From NCBI GenBank assembly GCA_015501075.1, contig JADNYJ010000501.1, forward strand, positions 1-22,688: a stretch of DNA of 22,688 bases, read 5' to 3'. Below are positions 9,345-17,445 of the stretch, in pieces. The notes under the pieces are model-generated. The model was given only the letters and a program-made list of their open reading frames with translations. It had not been told where the DNA came from and ran no database searches. This stretch comes from Gymnopilus junonius. Taxonomy: Eukaryota > Basidiomycota > Agaricomycetes > Agaricales > Galerinaceae. A program made the position numbers and the translations under genes. Position 1 is the stretch's first letter. Each line of letters starts with the position of its first letter.

Positions 9345-10530
9345 CCTTCAATACTTTCTCAACCAACGCCTAACTCGCCTGCATATCTGGGTCCGCCAAC
9401 ATGTACACCACAAGACCATAGGAAAACGACTTCTTACGGTTTGTCCAAGGGCGGTAACACGAGCTCGAACTCTACCAATTGAGAGGCTGAATACAATTAC
9501 CGCTGGAAGTACCATTTGGACTTTACAGTGGCGCATAGGACGGTTGAAGACGTATAGTTTGGAGCGTCAGCATGCGCTGAAGGAGCTGTGGGTTCACGAT
9601 GGGTGCTAACGGTGCGGAGGCGGAGGGAGGTAGTATGCGTAGGCCCCGGACTGCGAGGTTTACCCCCAGATCACATTCACCGCAAGCCAAAGTTTCCATC
9701 CCCGTACTCTTCAGCACCTCCCTCCCACCTTTGTGCACCTCCCACCCATGTCAACATTCCCCTCTTTCGACCAAGGATCGCAGCAGCCCAAGTACTAGCT
9801 TGTCCGTCAAGCAGAAGACTCAACCTACCCCTCTTCCACGTTCGCAGATCGCCCTGCATCTCGGATTCTGAGGTCTCCTCAGGCTCCTGGTCGTCATTCT
9901 CCTCATCACTGGTCTCCCGTTGTCCCCTACCTCTCTTCCCTATCCTAGATCCAAAACGGGCAAAGTTGGATGATAGTTCACATTCTCTTGCACAGTCACA
10001 CATCCAGAAGGCGATTCGTTCACTAGCGGACGTGTTTTCTGAAGAGTTTCGGGCAATGAATGGGCAGGGTGGGACTGGTTGGTGCCGTGGGTCCTCGCCG
10101 TGTGTACCCTACGCTGTGTATGAAAATCCGTCGACGTCGACGTCGTCAAGTCCTTTGGTCCCGTGGCTGTCTACGTGGTCCATGCGCCAGATTTAGGATC
10201 CAGGATCGTTGTAAGATCTGCTGCGCTTCAACTTCATGCCTCAGCGAGGATTATGCAGAGAACTGGTACCCAGGCCACGAACTAGCGTCAATTGGGCATT
10301 GTCACGTCAAATTAGGAGGAGCGTTGCTTTGCTTGTATTCACGCGCAAGGGAGGCTCAGCGTGCCGGTTGAGGTGCAACTCGCTTTCTTCTTCCACCTTC
10401 TCATCTTCCTCTCCTTCTACCTCTGCGTTTACGCCTTCCTTTTTTCTCGCGATTTGGTTCCCAACTCCAATCTTCACCGCCGTACTCTTTTCAGCCAACG
10501 CAGTTGACCACATCACCTCAATCTTGCTCA
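9345..10530 (+). repeat. Tandem duplication, unit 1 (broken coding copy)
   Basis: Landmarks recur in the same order about 1.1-1.2 kb downstream: AATACTTTCTCAACCAA (9349), GGACTTTACAGTGGCGCATAG (9520), a coding stretch with RPRTARFTPRSHS (9641-9679), a CCTACCCCTCTTCC tract (9825), DPKRAKLDDSS (9951-9983), then NGQGGTGWC (10057-10083). The coding sense is spread over different plus frames separated by stops, so this copy is probably not functional as it stands unless introns restore it. The original protein appears basic and low in complexity, with an acidic serine-rich patch. I do not recognise it. Limits are approximate. Confidence 0.5.
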
Positions 10531-11700
10531 TGCCGGTAAATATTCTCAACCAATCAAGGGCGATACTCCACCCGCCTCAATCTTTGTTGATTCTTGTCTC
10601 CTTCAGTCACAATTGGTTGATTTTCGGACTTTGGTATGGTGCATAGGTGGCCGCAAGCTCGAGGAGAAGAGAAGGTTGAAGGAGGGTTGAAGGATGAGCT
10701 GGAACCTTGGAGGTGCCGGTGATGGAGGTGATGATGAGATGGGTCAGCCCGAGACTGCCCGATTTCCTGCCAGATCGCGTTCAGCTCCAGCACCTGCTTC
10801 TGTCGCTGCCTAGGTGCAGGATCATCCAACACCTCTGACTTTTTCAGGGTGTCATCCTGGTACATTTGTCGCTCTCACTTCCGCGTAACAACACGGAATC
10901 ATATCCTTCGCTCCGACTACCTGGTCTATCATGCCCAACAGACGAAGGAACAACCCAGCCTGCGGTTACCTACCCCTCTTCCCTCTTCTCACCATCCTGT
11001 ACCTGAGGATCTGGAGGTTCCTTGCCCTTCTGATCGACGTACTTTCTCGCCTGGGTTTCGCCTCGCTCTCTCTTCCTCATTTTGAACCCAAACCGGGCAA
11101 AATGGTGACAGTGACAGTGACAGTGATAGTGATACTTGTCTGACACCAGCACAGCCACACACCAAGCTTGGGGACGGCACTGCGAAGTTCTAAGAATTCG
11201 TCTCTGCACGCTTTTTCATAAAGAATGGATCTATCAAGGGGCAGGGAGGGACTACTAGGTGGTGCTACGAGTCGGAAGTGTATCCAAGATTCGACCACAT
11301 TGACTGAACGATGAATGGAGGCGACAGAAGGTTGAACTCGACGTGCTCCGCATGTCCGACTAGTTTCATAGTTCATTTTTCCTCGCCTGCCATGCCGAGA
11401 TGGGTTGAATACAGATAAAGTTGAGAAGTGCGTCCATTTTTCCCTTATGCATTTGCTCTTGCTATCATCTCCCATATGTTAGCTAACTGTTGGCGCCCAA
11501 AGAACTCCCTCTGCCCCCGGCCACGCCCGACGCCCCATGCAACCGCATTTATATCTACACATTATCTCCAGAACTTTTTTTATACGATCGTTCTACTGCA
11601 CTTTCAAGTTTCAAATCGAGTCTAGTATAAGTATTGCAGTCTTGAAAACCTGGTCTAGGTCGCTTGTGAGGAAAGCTTCGTGTCTCAATGAGAAGGCCTG
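10531..11700 (+). repeat. Tandem duplication, unit 2 (broken coding copy)
   Basis: Counterparts of the unit 1 landmarks are AATATTCTCAACCAA (10538), GGACTTTGGTATGGTGCATAG (10626), PETARFPARSRS (about 10748-10785), TACCTACCCCTCTTCC (10969), NPNRAK followed one frame over by an aspartate-serine run (about 11085-11136), and KGQGGTTRWC (about 11235-11264). Stops such as TGA near 10676, TAG near 10810 and a shift near 11105 interrupt the frame. A plausible intron, GTAAAT...CTCCTTCAG, precedes the SQLVDFRTLVWC frame at 10605. Divergence between units is high, so the duplication is old. The right limit is uncertain. Confidence 0.5.
11107..11136 (+). repeat. GACAGT hexamer run inside unit 2
   Basis: Three GACAGT copies followed by GATAGT and GATACT. 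In one plus frame it encodes alternating Asp-Ser, expanding the shorter DDSS patch seen at the matching place in unit 1. It is a local slippage expansion. Confidence 0.8.
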
Positions 11701-12580
11701 TTGTCTTTATTGCGGAAAGGGCGGTTCTCGTTACTCCCAACGTGCAGACGGTTTTGTGAAGGCCGATCCTGCAATTCGACGTTGACATGCCTCATCACAA
11801 AAATTCCGTAAGAACAGGGAACTCACCTTATCACCTTCACTTGCGCCCTTAACGCAGTTATCTCTCACCCCTTCCTTCACCTTCTTGACTTGTATCCGCC
11901 CAGTTAAAAAGTCCACCTCCGAAACCACCCTGCAATGTGAATCTTCGCGACCTGATTCAACCCCAACCCCAACGAGAACACCCACACGAGCATTGTGATC
12001 ATGGCCAACGCCATCATAATGCTGTCGGTTGCGCGTATCAGGGCTGGCGACGGGAGTTGACGGATGGGGATGAGGGTAATGTTACACTGGCAAGCGGGGT
12101 CGTAGTATGTCGTTGGCAAGCTACAGGTGGGTATTGCGGGGGAGGAAATTGTGGGAGATGGGAGGTACAAGCTGGGTTGTGTGGCAGGGCAGACTGTCAG
12201 TGGTGAGAGCTTGAACTTGTATATTCAAATGACATATGCGTAGAAAGGTGCTGATTAGACTTATTATGTAGGGTTGTTTGAGTTGTTCAAGATTTTTAAG
12301 ACATTGTGTCGGTCACTACGGTTCAAAACATTCAGCTCAGTCAATCCGATCAGTAGCTTTCTCTCTTTATAACGACAAGTTAGTATTTGCTTGCGAGTTA
12401 AACATTCAGGTGATGGAAACGTAACTCTGGCTTGATATACTACATGTTTGTTTGAAATATAAGAGCCTGAACTCGCACACGGCTTACATAGTTCCAGAGA
12501 AACATTTTATATAGCAAGATAATTCATGTTTACAAGGAATGCGTATCAGTTCTTAGTTCACTTTCCAGGGTATCTATTAT
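11701..12580. other. No supported gene; possible minus-strand splice pair
   Basis: On the minus strand an intron-like segment at 11826-11769 (GTGAGT...AATTGCAG, 58 nt) joins a frame reading GVRDNCVKGASEGDK to a short tail. Further upstream a minus frame (12170-11904) contains one hydrophobic segment (SIMMALAMITMLVWVFSLGL). I could not assemble these into one model with a start. From 12210 to 12580 the DNA is AT-rich and empty, and serves as the 3' flank of the dead GST gene. Confidence 0.35.
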
Positions 12581-12643
12581 TTATGCGGGAACTTTAAAGC
12601 CTTCCTGGACTTCCCGGCGAGCCTCGTTACGCTCAATCCATGC

Positions 12644-12695
12644 CTGAACCAAATAGCGTGAGAATGGAGATGGAATGACGCTGCGCACAACTTGC
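12644..12695 (-). other. GC-AG intron of the GST pseudogene
   Basis: On the minus strand this 52-nt segment begins GCAAGT after ACAG and ends GGTTCAG. Splicing it joins EFPAVQ to AWIERNEA exactly as expected for the C-terminal helix region of Ure2-type GSTs. No GT donor nearby gives a working frame. Confidence 0.75.
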
Positions 12696-12851
12696 CTGTA
12701 CAGCAGGGAATTCCGATGCAATATCAATCCCAAGTCTAGTTCCTCGTCTAACCCTGAACGGAAAGTCAGGTGTTCGCACTCTCAAGAAAAGAAATTCAGG
12801 GGAAAAAAGCTTACCACGGGAATGTTTTAATATCGGCCAAGGAGAACTTAT

Positions 12852-13440
12852 CTCCCAGGTAGGGTTGCCGAAGTTCAGTTCAGAACTGACAGTTCGAACC
12901 TGAACTGGCTGAACTGAACTGCAGTTCAGATGCAGTTCTGGTTCTCAGTTCGGCCTATGGCCAGTCAGTTCAAACTGAACTGAACTGTTTGTTGGGTGTG
13001 GTTAAAATTATCAAATTTTGACCTTCAAAAGTGATTATTTTGGCATCAAAAAATTACCATTAGATTCCCATAATGTATAGAGAACTCCTTAGTACTAATC
13101 CCAAGCACTAGATGACATAAAATAATTTCTTAAAATGATTTTATTTATTGTGTGAGGACATGAGTTACATGACACTACCCAATGCTTGAAAAATCAGCAA
13201 ATAATATACTGTTTTGTACATATAGCAATGTCTAATGATAGAAGATAGACACATCTGTAGTCTATCTACTATTTCAAAGCCTCAGATGAAAGGAAATTTT
13301 ATGTTTTGGCCATTGCCAGTTCAGAACAGTTCAAACCAGTTCGAACTGAGAACTGAACTGAACTGGGAAGTTCAGTTCTCAGTTCAGAAAATTGGCCAAA
13401 GAACTGAACTGAACTGAACTTCGGCAACCCTACTCCCAGG
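12852..13440. mobile_element. Non-autonomous hAT-like element with 8-bp target duplication
   Basis: The element proper is 12860-13432 (573 bp). Its ends are 24-bp perfect inverted repeats beginning TAGGGTTGCCGAAGTTCAG. It is flanked on both sides by CTCCCAGG (12852-12859 and 13433-13440). An 8-bp duplication and TAGGG-type ends are hallmarks of the hAT superfamily. Both subterminal zones (about 12870-12990 and 13316-13425) are packed with CAGTTC/GAACTG motifs in both directions, as expected for transposase binding sites. The centre is AT-rich and encodes no transposase, so it is a miniature element moved in trans. It sits in exon 3 of the GST; removing it and one CTCCCAGG restores the frame YILGDKFSLADI. 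Confidence 0.92.
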
Positions 13441-13556
13441 ATATACTTCTTGTCTCCTTTCTTTAATTGTCCTTCTAGTATGCCATACAGTCATCAAGTT
13501 TCATTAATGTATCCTATATGAACGGAGTTAATAACTTGGATAGTCAATCATTAGAT

Positions 13557-13832
13557 TACTGTACTATTTCAATCAATTTGGCAGGGCCCATGACGCGTGA
13601 TGGGCCTGCTGAAATTTTGGTTTCGGCACCCTCGAAAATTCGAAAATTCACCGTGACAGGCCCAAAATTTTCGGCAGTTTAGCGCCGCAGGCGGCAAAAA
13701 ATTTATATGTTTAGCTTGTGACCACCAAATGATTTCGGCAACCTGGCAAAATCTCTGTGACTACCGTGACATTTCGGGGATTTGAAAGGCTCCGTGACGC
13801 GTGACTGCCGAATTGAATGAAATAGTACAGTA
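13557..13832. mobile_element. Miniature inverted-repeat element with TA duplication
   Basis: The element proper is 13559-13830 (272 bp), flanked by TA on each side. The ends are 26-bp inverted repeats, CTGTACTATTTCA then A/T, TCAATT, T/C and GGCAG, with two mismatches. TA duplication suggests the Tc1/mariner group. Inside are further short inverted motifs, for example GGCCCAT...ATGGGCC around GACGCGTG, and two copies of a TTTCGGCA motif. It lies in intron 2 of the GST pseudogene, directly after the GTAAG of the donor; without it that intron would be 50 nt, a normal size here. No coding capacity. Confidence 0.85.
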
Positions 13833-14325
13833 CTTACGTTTCTGACCATACTCAATTTTTTCCGGAGCTGCATGGGACCTATTCCTCCATGCTACGATAA
13901 TAAAGGTATGAGTGATAAATCTAATTAATGAATGACAAGTCACTTACTGCAAAGAAGATCCACTGCAGCTGTTCGCTGTATTCCTTTGGCTGCTGTACAG
14001 GATCATACGAAAAGATTCTCTTTTTGTCATAGAGGTCAGCAAGGTAAAGGAGGATCGCACTCATCTCGAAGACATTGAAGCTGTGGATGGTAACAGCTGG
14101 GATCCTCCCATTCGGGTTAATCTCCAAGTACCAAGGCGACTTGACCTGATTATGAACCTTGCCGATATCAGCATCGCTTATCGACAGCTTGACGACTTCA
14201 TATGACTTCAGGTCGGGGTTATCAGGGTATGCTGCTTTCAAAGATTCAAGGAAGATTGACAAGCTGAATCTGTTCCCCATTACGATACTTTTATGTAAGT
14301 AAAACATTGTTCTTTTAGAGGACAT

Positions 14326-14628
14326 TCTTGTAATGCTCTGTGATCCCGCAGCATCTCAACATGTCTGCAATCAGGGACAATGGCATGCTTGTTCGGCTTG
14401 GTCTGGCTCTGCAGTCAAGCTGATGGCATGCTTGTCCAGCTTTATCCAGCATATTCTTCTGCCATGTTCTTTTTCTTCAACAAACCATTGGTTCTTGTCA
14501 TGGCAGTATTCTCTGTTTGTTGTTAAATTTTACTGCTGTGAAACTTGTTTGGTATGTATAAATATTAATGGGCTTGTTTGATGGAAATATGTTTTTGGAA
14601 GATGGCTGTGAATGGAGCCCTAGTGCAA
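14326..14628. other. Upstream flank of the GST pseudogene
   Basis: No gene supported. It holds a short direct repeat of TGGCATGCTTGT (about 14380 and 14424) and T-rich DNA. An 82-codon plus frame (14333-14581) is cysteine-rich but has no family or splice context and is probably chance. Confidence 0.45.
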
Positions 14629-14737
14629 GGCAGTTATATTTAGATTCAGATTATTTTTAAATGCTGTATCTTATCTGCTGATATAAGCGGCATCCCTCCG
14701 CCGCTTATATAATATAATAAGTTACAGGGCCACTGGA
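14629..14737 (+). repeat. Direct repeat A (with hairpin)
   Basis: Aligns with 15362-15475: GGCAGTTATATTTAGATT against GGCAGCTATATTTAGATT, then ...CCTCC..GCTTA.ATAAT. Divergence is substantial. Copy A contains a perfect hairpin, ATATAAGCGGC (14681-14691) and GCCGCTTATAT (14700-14710) around 8 nt. A and B flank the CCAGTT-rich block, so they may be ends of one old element or two members of a dispersed family. Confidence 0.55.
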
Positions 14738-15320
14738 ATTAATGTTTGAAAGTCTGGTCTGGTCCAGTTTTTGGGTGCCCAAGGACCCTAACCGAGACCG
14801 AGACCAGTTAGGTAAAATTAGAAATGTCTAAATAACTGGACCGGACTGCAACTAACTGGTCTTGATCAGTCTTGTGCAGTTATTTGCAGTTATATAACTG
14901 GTTTTAACTGGTTACAGTTATAACCAGTTATCAACCAGTTATAACCAGTTTTTTTGGCATAAATAATTGTCTCATAGTGTAAACTAAATGAATCACAATT
15001 TTTACGGTCAAAACGAGCTCAAGAACATCACAAACGGTTGAGAAATGATAAAATTAGAGCAGATTCAACAATTTTTGCGAGTATTGCTATAACTTTCTTA
15101 ATTCTCAACCGAATTTTACGTTTTCTGGGTCGTTCAAAAGCTATAATATGTGGGTATAATCATGCAAAATTTCAGAATTTTATGACTGGTCCTAACTGGT
15201 TAAGACCAGTTTTAAGCAGTTACAAAAATTCTAAAATTTGGACTAACTGCTAACCAGACTGTGGTTTATGGTTACAATGGTTAGTATCTTTTGCAGTTAG
15301 CATCAGTTAATGCAATATGA
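14738..15320. repeat. AACTGG/CCAGTT-rich block
   Basis: The block is studded with AACTGG, CCAGTT, CTGGTC and GACCAG in both orientations, densest at 14835-14950 and again at 15185-15320, with a plain AT-rich centre. This two-zone layout with an empty middle copies the plan of the hAT-like element at 12860, with a different subterminal motif. I could not find clear terminal inverted repeats or a target duplication, so its limits and class are uncertain. Confidence 0.5.
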
Positions 15321-15361
15321 ACTTCAACAAATGCCTCATGTGCCAGCAGTGTGTGGCAAAA

Positions 15362-15475
15362 GGCAGCTATATTTAGATTTGACTTATTATTAGTATCTGG
15401 AGCTGGGTGTGTGATTATATCAGCAGCGTTCCTCCACTGCTTACATAATCTAATATCTGTGCCAAGGTACTATCG
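15362..15475 (+). repeat. Direct repeat B
   Basis: Partner of repeat A at 14629. A third short resemblance (GGGCATATATTTAAATTTTA) occurs at about 15515. The hairpin arms of copy A are degraded here. Confidence 0.5.
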
Positions 15476-16090
15476 GATTTGCTGTTCAAGGTGTGTTCTA
15501 TTTTATTCTGAAGGGCATATATTTAAATTTTACCTATCATCATATATAGATGGTCTAATACTATTTGTGAAGTAGGAAAAGCATTGTCCTGCCATGCAAA
15601 GCAGTGGCCCACTAAAACAAGTTTGGGCTGTGTAGAGGGTGATAGCAGGCTTGTCGGACATTGTGACTAAGAGTGGCCCAGGATACTAAGGGGGAGGGAA
15701 CCCGGAAGATGGGATGCTTGTACATTGGGTGAGAGAATTGGCGTGCTTAAATAGCGTGCCATATCGTGAAGGAACTTGGAAGTGATTGGGTGAGTAAATG
15801 AGTAAGCCTTGCCCAATCAGCCAATGATTTTGTGATAATGATTCCTCATCTTATCACCTCCTAATAATAAGTATGATCTTATCAGTCACTCATGCACACG
15901 TTTCTGTTGATTGTCACAACTGTCACACGAAATTGTGTTTGAACTTTGGAGTCTTTGAATCAACCCAAGATCAACCTCAATTCATTTCATCTCCTTACCT
16001 AGGGATTTCGGGTACAGTGATCCGACAACACAGTAAAATCTGCATTTTAATGATGCGAAAATCCTGTTCCCTGCAGAGAACACTCACGAC
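15476..16090. other. No supported gene
   Basis: AT-rich flank of the next miniature element. A plus frame at 15873-16097 stays open up to the element and continues in the same frame after it (16507-16722) if the element and one target copy are removed, but neither half resembles a known protein. Confidence 0.4.
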
Positions 16091-16506
16091 TTTCCCTTAG
16101 GGCTGTACACCGTAAATACGGCCTTTTTCAGGAACAGAGGTCTCAAAAGTGTCCCACTCCCAAAAATTACAACGGAAGAAGGTGAATGGTAAGCAAACAC
16201 TAGCTTTGAGAGCACTTGGGCTGGAGATGATTCGTTAATGAGCAATGAATGGAAACGGGTCGACTTTACGGGTCACGTTACGGGGTAACGAATACGGTGA
16301 TTTTTGAAGGCAAATCACGACCGGTCTCAATCAGATGAAGGGATGTGATTTCGTGCCAAGGTGCCCTTGAATTAAATAACCAGATGGTTTGTTTGGTGCC
16401 TAAAATTCTCATTCTGGGAAAAATTTGGTCCCAAAATTGAGGCGACAAGATTTCGTATGGTGGGTATTTACGGTACGGTATGGTGTACAGCCCTACAAGT
16501 TTCCCT
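16091..16506. mobile_element. Second hAT-like miniature element
   Basis: The inverted ends TAGGGCTGTACACC are at 16098-16111 and, in reverse complement, at 16482-16495. Beyond them the arms match again (GTAAATAC) after a gap of about ten bases in the left arm. TTTCCCT occurs just before the left end (16091-16097) and again at 16500-16506, four bases beyond the right end, giving a 7-bp duplication (8 bp with one mismatch). The TAGGG start and duplication length suggest hAT. The interior (about 400 bp) contains GTTACGGGGTAAC and no transposase. The four extra bases CAAG at the right end are odd. Confidence 0.75.
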
Positions 16507-17445
16507 GCTTCCGATCACGCTACCGAATTTTCTTGTGTTCTGACTGTGAAGAGCATTTGGGCTGTTCGGCCAGTGAAAAGGATGAATCCAACACTGGATC
16601 GGATTCTGATCTCACTTCGATATAGGATCACTTCAAAACTCTTTTCTCTTAACCTCTTGATCTCATCAGTGCTCATGCTTGACGAAATCTGCACCAATAA
16701 CTTTATCCATGGATTATTTTAAGAAGTTCTGCAATTGAATTCAAACTCTAGCCGGCGGTGGAATCGATGACCAGTCACGAGTTCAGCTCAGCTGGCAATT
16801 CAAATCCGATCCGCATGAATGACAAACGAGGTTCATCTTTGCTTTCTAATCCTAACAACTCTTTGGCTGGTACATTTGCAGGTCCTCGTCATTGTCGCAC
16901 CTTATTTCATCCCCGTCACTTACTTGCTTAGATGTAATTGGTCTACGCATAATAGAATACCGACCATACACTATGTCGTCAAGTATTACTATTACACGCT
17001 CTTCCGTTTGATACAACTCTTTAACTGTTTGCATTACGTCAAATCGACATGGCGGCACCTACTCATTTTATTTCACATTCCAATACTTATTCCGTCACTC
17101 AAAAAGGCTCCTTACATTGAACGCTTCAACTACATATACAGTATGAGATCGACATACATTCGACACGCGGCGCAAGCCCTGCACTGTTTAGCTCGGATTT
17201 CAATGTAAATGAAGCATCTGGTGCTTGATTACCAATATTTCTGAGAGGTAAGAAAGTCATTAGTAATCTTAGAAGTCGTCAACTAACTCTCATCATGAAT
17301 AGATAGCACGCAAGAAGGTTTATTCCTCAATGTGAGCACTATAAAGTGTTTGCTGGTTGATAGGTGTCTTTCTGAACTTCCACTCGCACCCCTTTGCCCA
17401 CCGACTTTCTTTTTTTTCCAGGAAGCTAACACGTCCTTAGCATCG
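16507..17445. other. Poorly resolved stretch; possible minus-strand gene piece
   Basis: A minus frame from 17057 to the stop at 16852 reads like ordinary hydrophilic protein (FDVMQTVKELYQTEERVIV, then DGDEIRCDNDEDLQMYQ). It begins just after a possible acceptor (GAGTAG) and so could be a last exon, while the longer plus frame opposite it (16819-17208) has the hydrophobic look of an antisense shadow. Between 17252 and 17303 on the plus strand GTAAGA...ATGAATAG looks like an intron. I cannot build a full model. Confidence 0.3.

Larger units (their letters stand above)
12581..14325 (-). pseudogene. Glutathione S-transferase (Ure2-type), dead
   Basis: GSTs conjugate glutathione to electrophiles. 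Exon 1 (14325-13948, 126 codons) is an open thioredoxin-fold domain with EINPNGRIPAV and FEMSAILLYLADLYD (glutathione-site E-x-S), ending LQWIFFA. Exon 2 (13891-13838) begins HGGIGPMQ but switches frame to APEKIEYGQK: a deletion removed the usual residues between. Exon 3 (from 13513) reads YINET, then two adjacent TGA codons where family members have lysine-arginine, then LYGILEGQL, and is split by a hAT-like element. After it come DKFSLADIKTFPW, exon 4 (12753-12696) and exon 5 (12643-12581, AWIERNEARREVQEGFKVPA). Introns: 13947-13892, 13837-13514 (with a second element), 12814-12754, and a GC-AG intron at 12695-12644. Removing both elements leaves all exon phases consistent. Confidence 0.88.

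Noticed and set aside
9588..10196. 202-codon plus frame
   Set aside because: It is a low-complexity, proline/serine-rich frame running through tandem unit 1 in a different phase from some of the duplicated peptides. Only its 3' part (DPKRAK to GTGWC) has a counterpart in unit 2, so it is not called as an intact gene.
11555..12170. Spliced minus-strand membrane protein
   Set aside because: One good intron (11826-11769) and one hydrophobic segment exist, but no start and no frame joining them could be found.
14629..15475. LTR retrotransposon in miniature
   Set aside because: The direct repeats A and B do not begin TG and end CA, are strongly diverged, and no primer-binding site or polypurine tract is visible.
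16819..17208. 129-codon hydrophobic plus frame
   Set aside because: Composition is that expected opposite an acidic protein, and the minus strand reads like one. No splice or promoter support on the plus strand.
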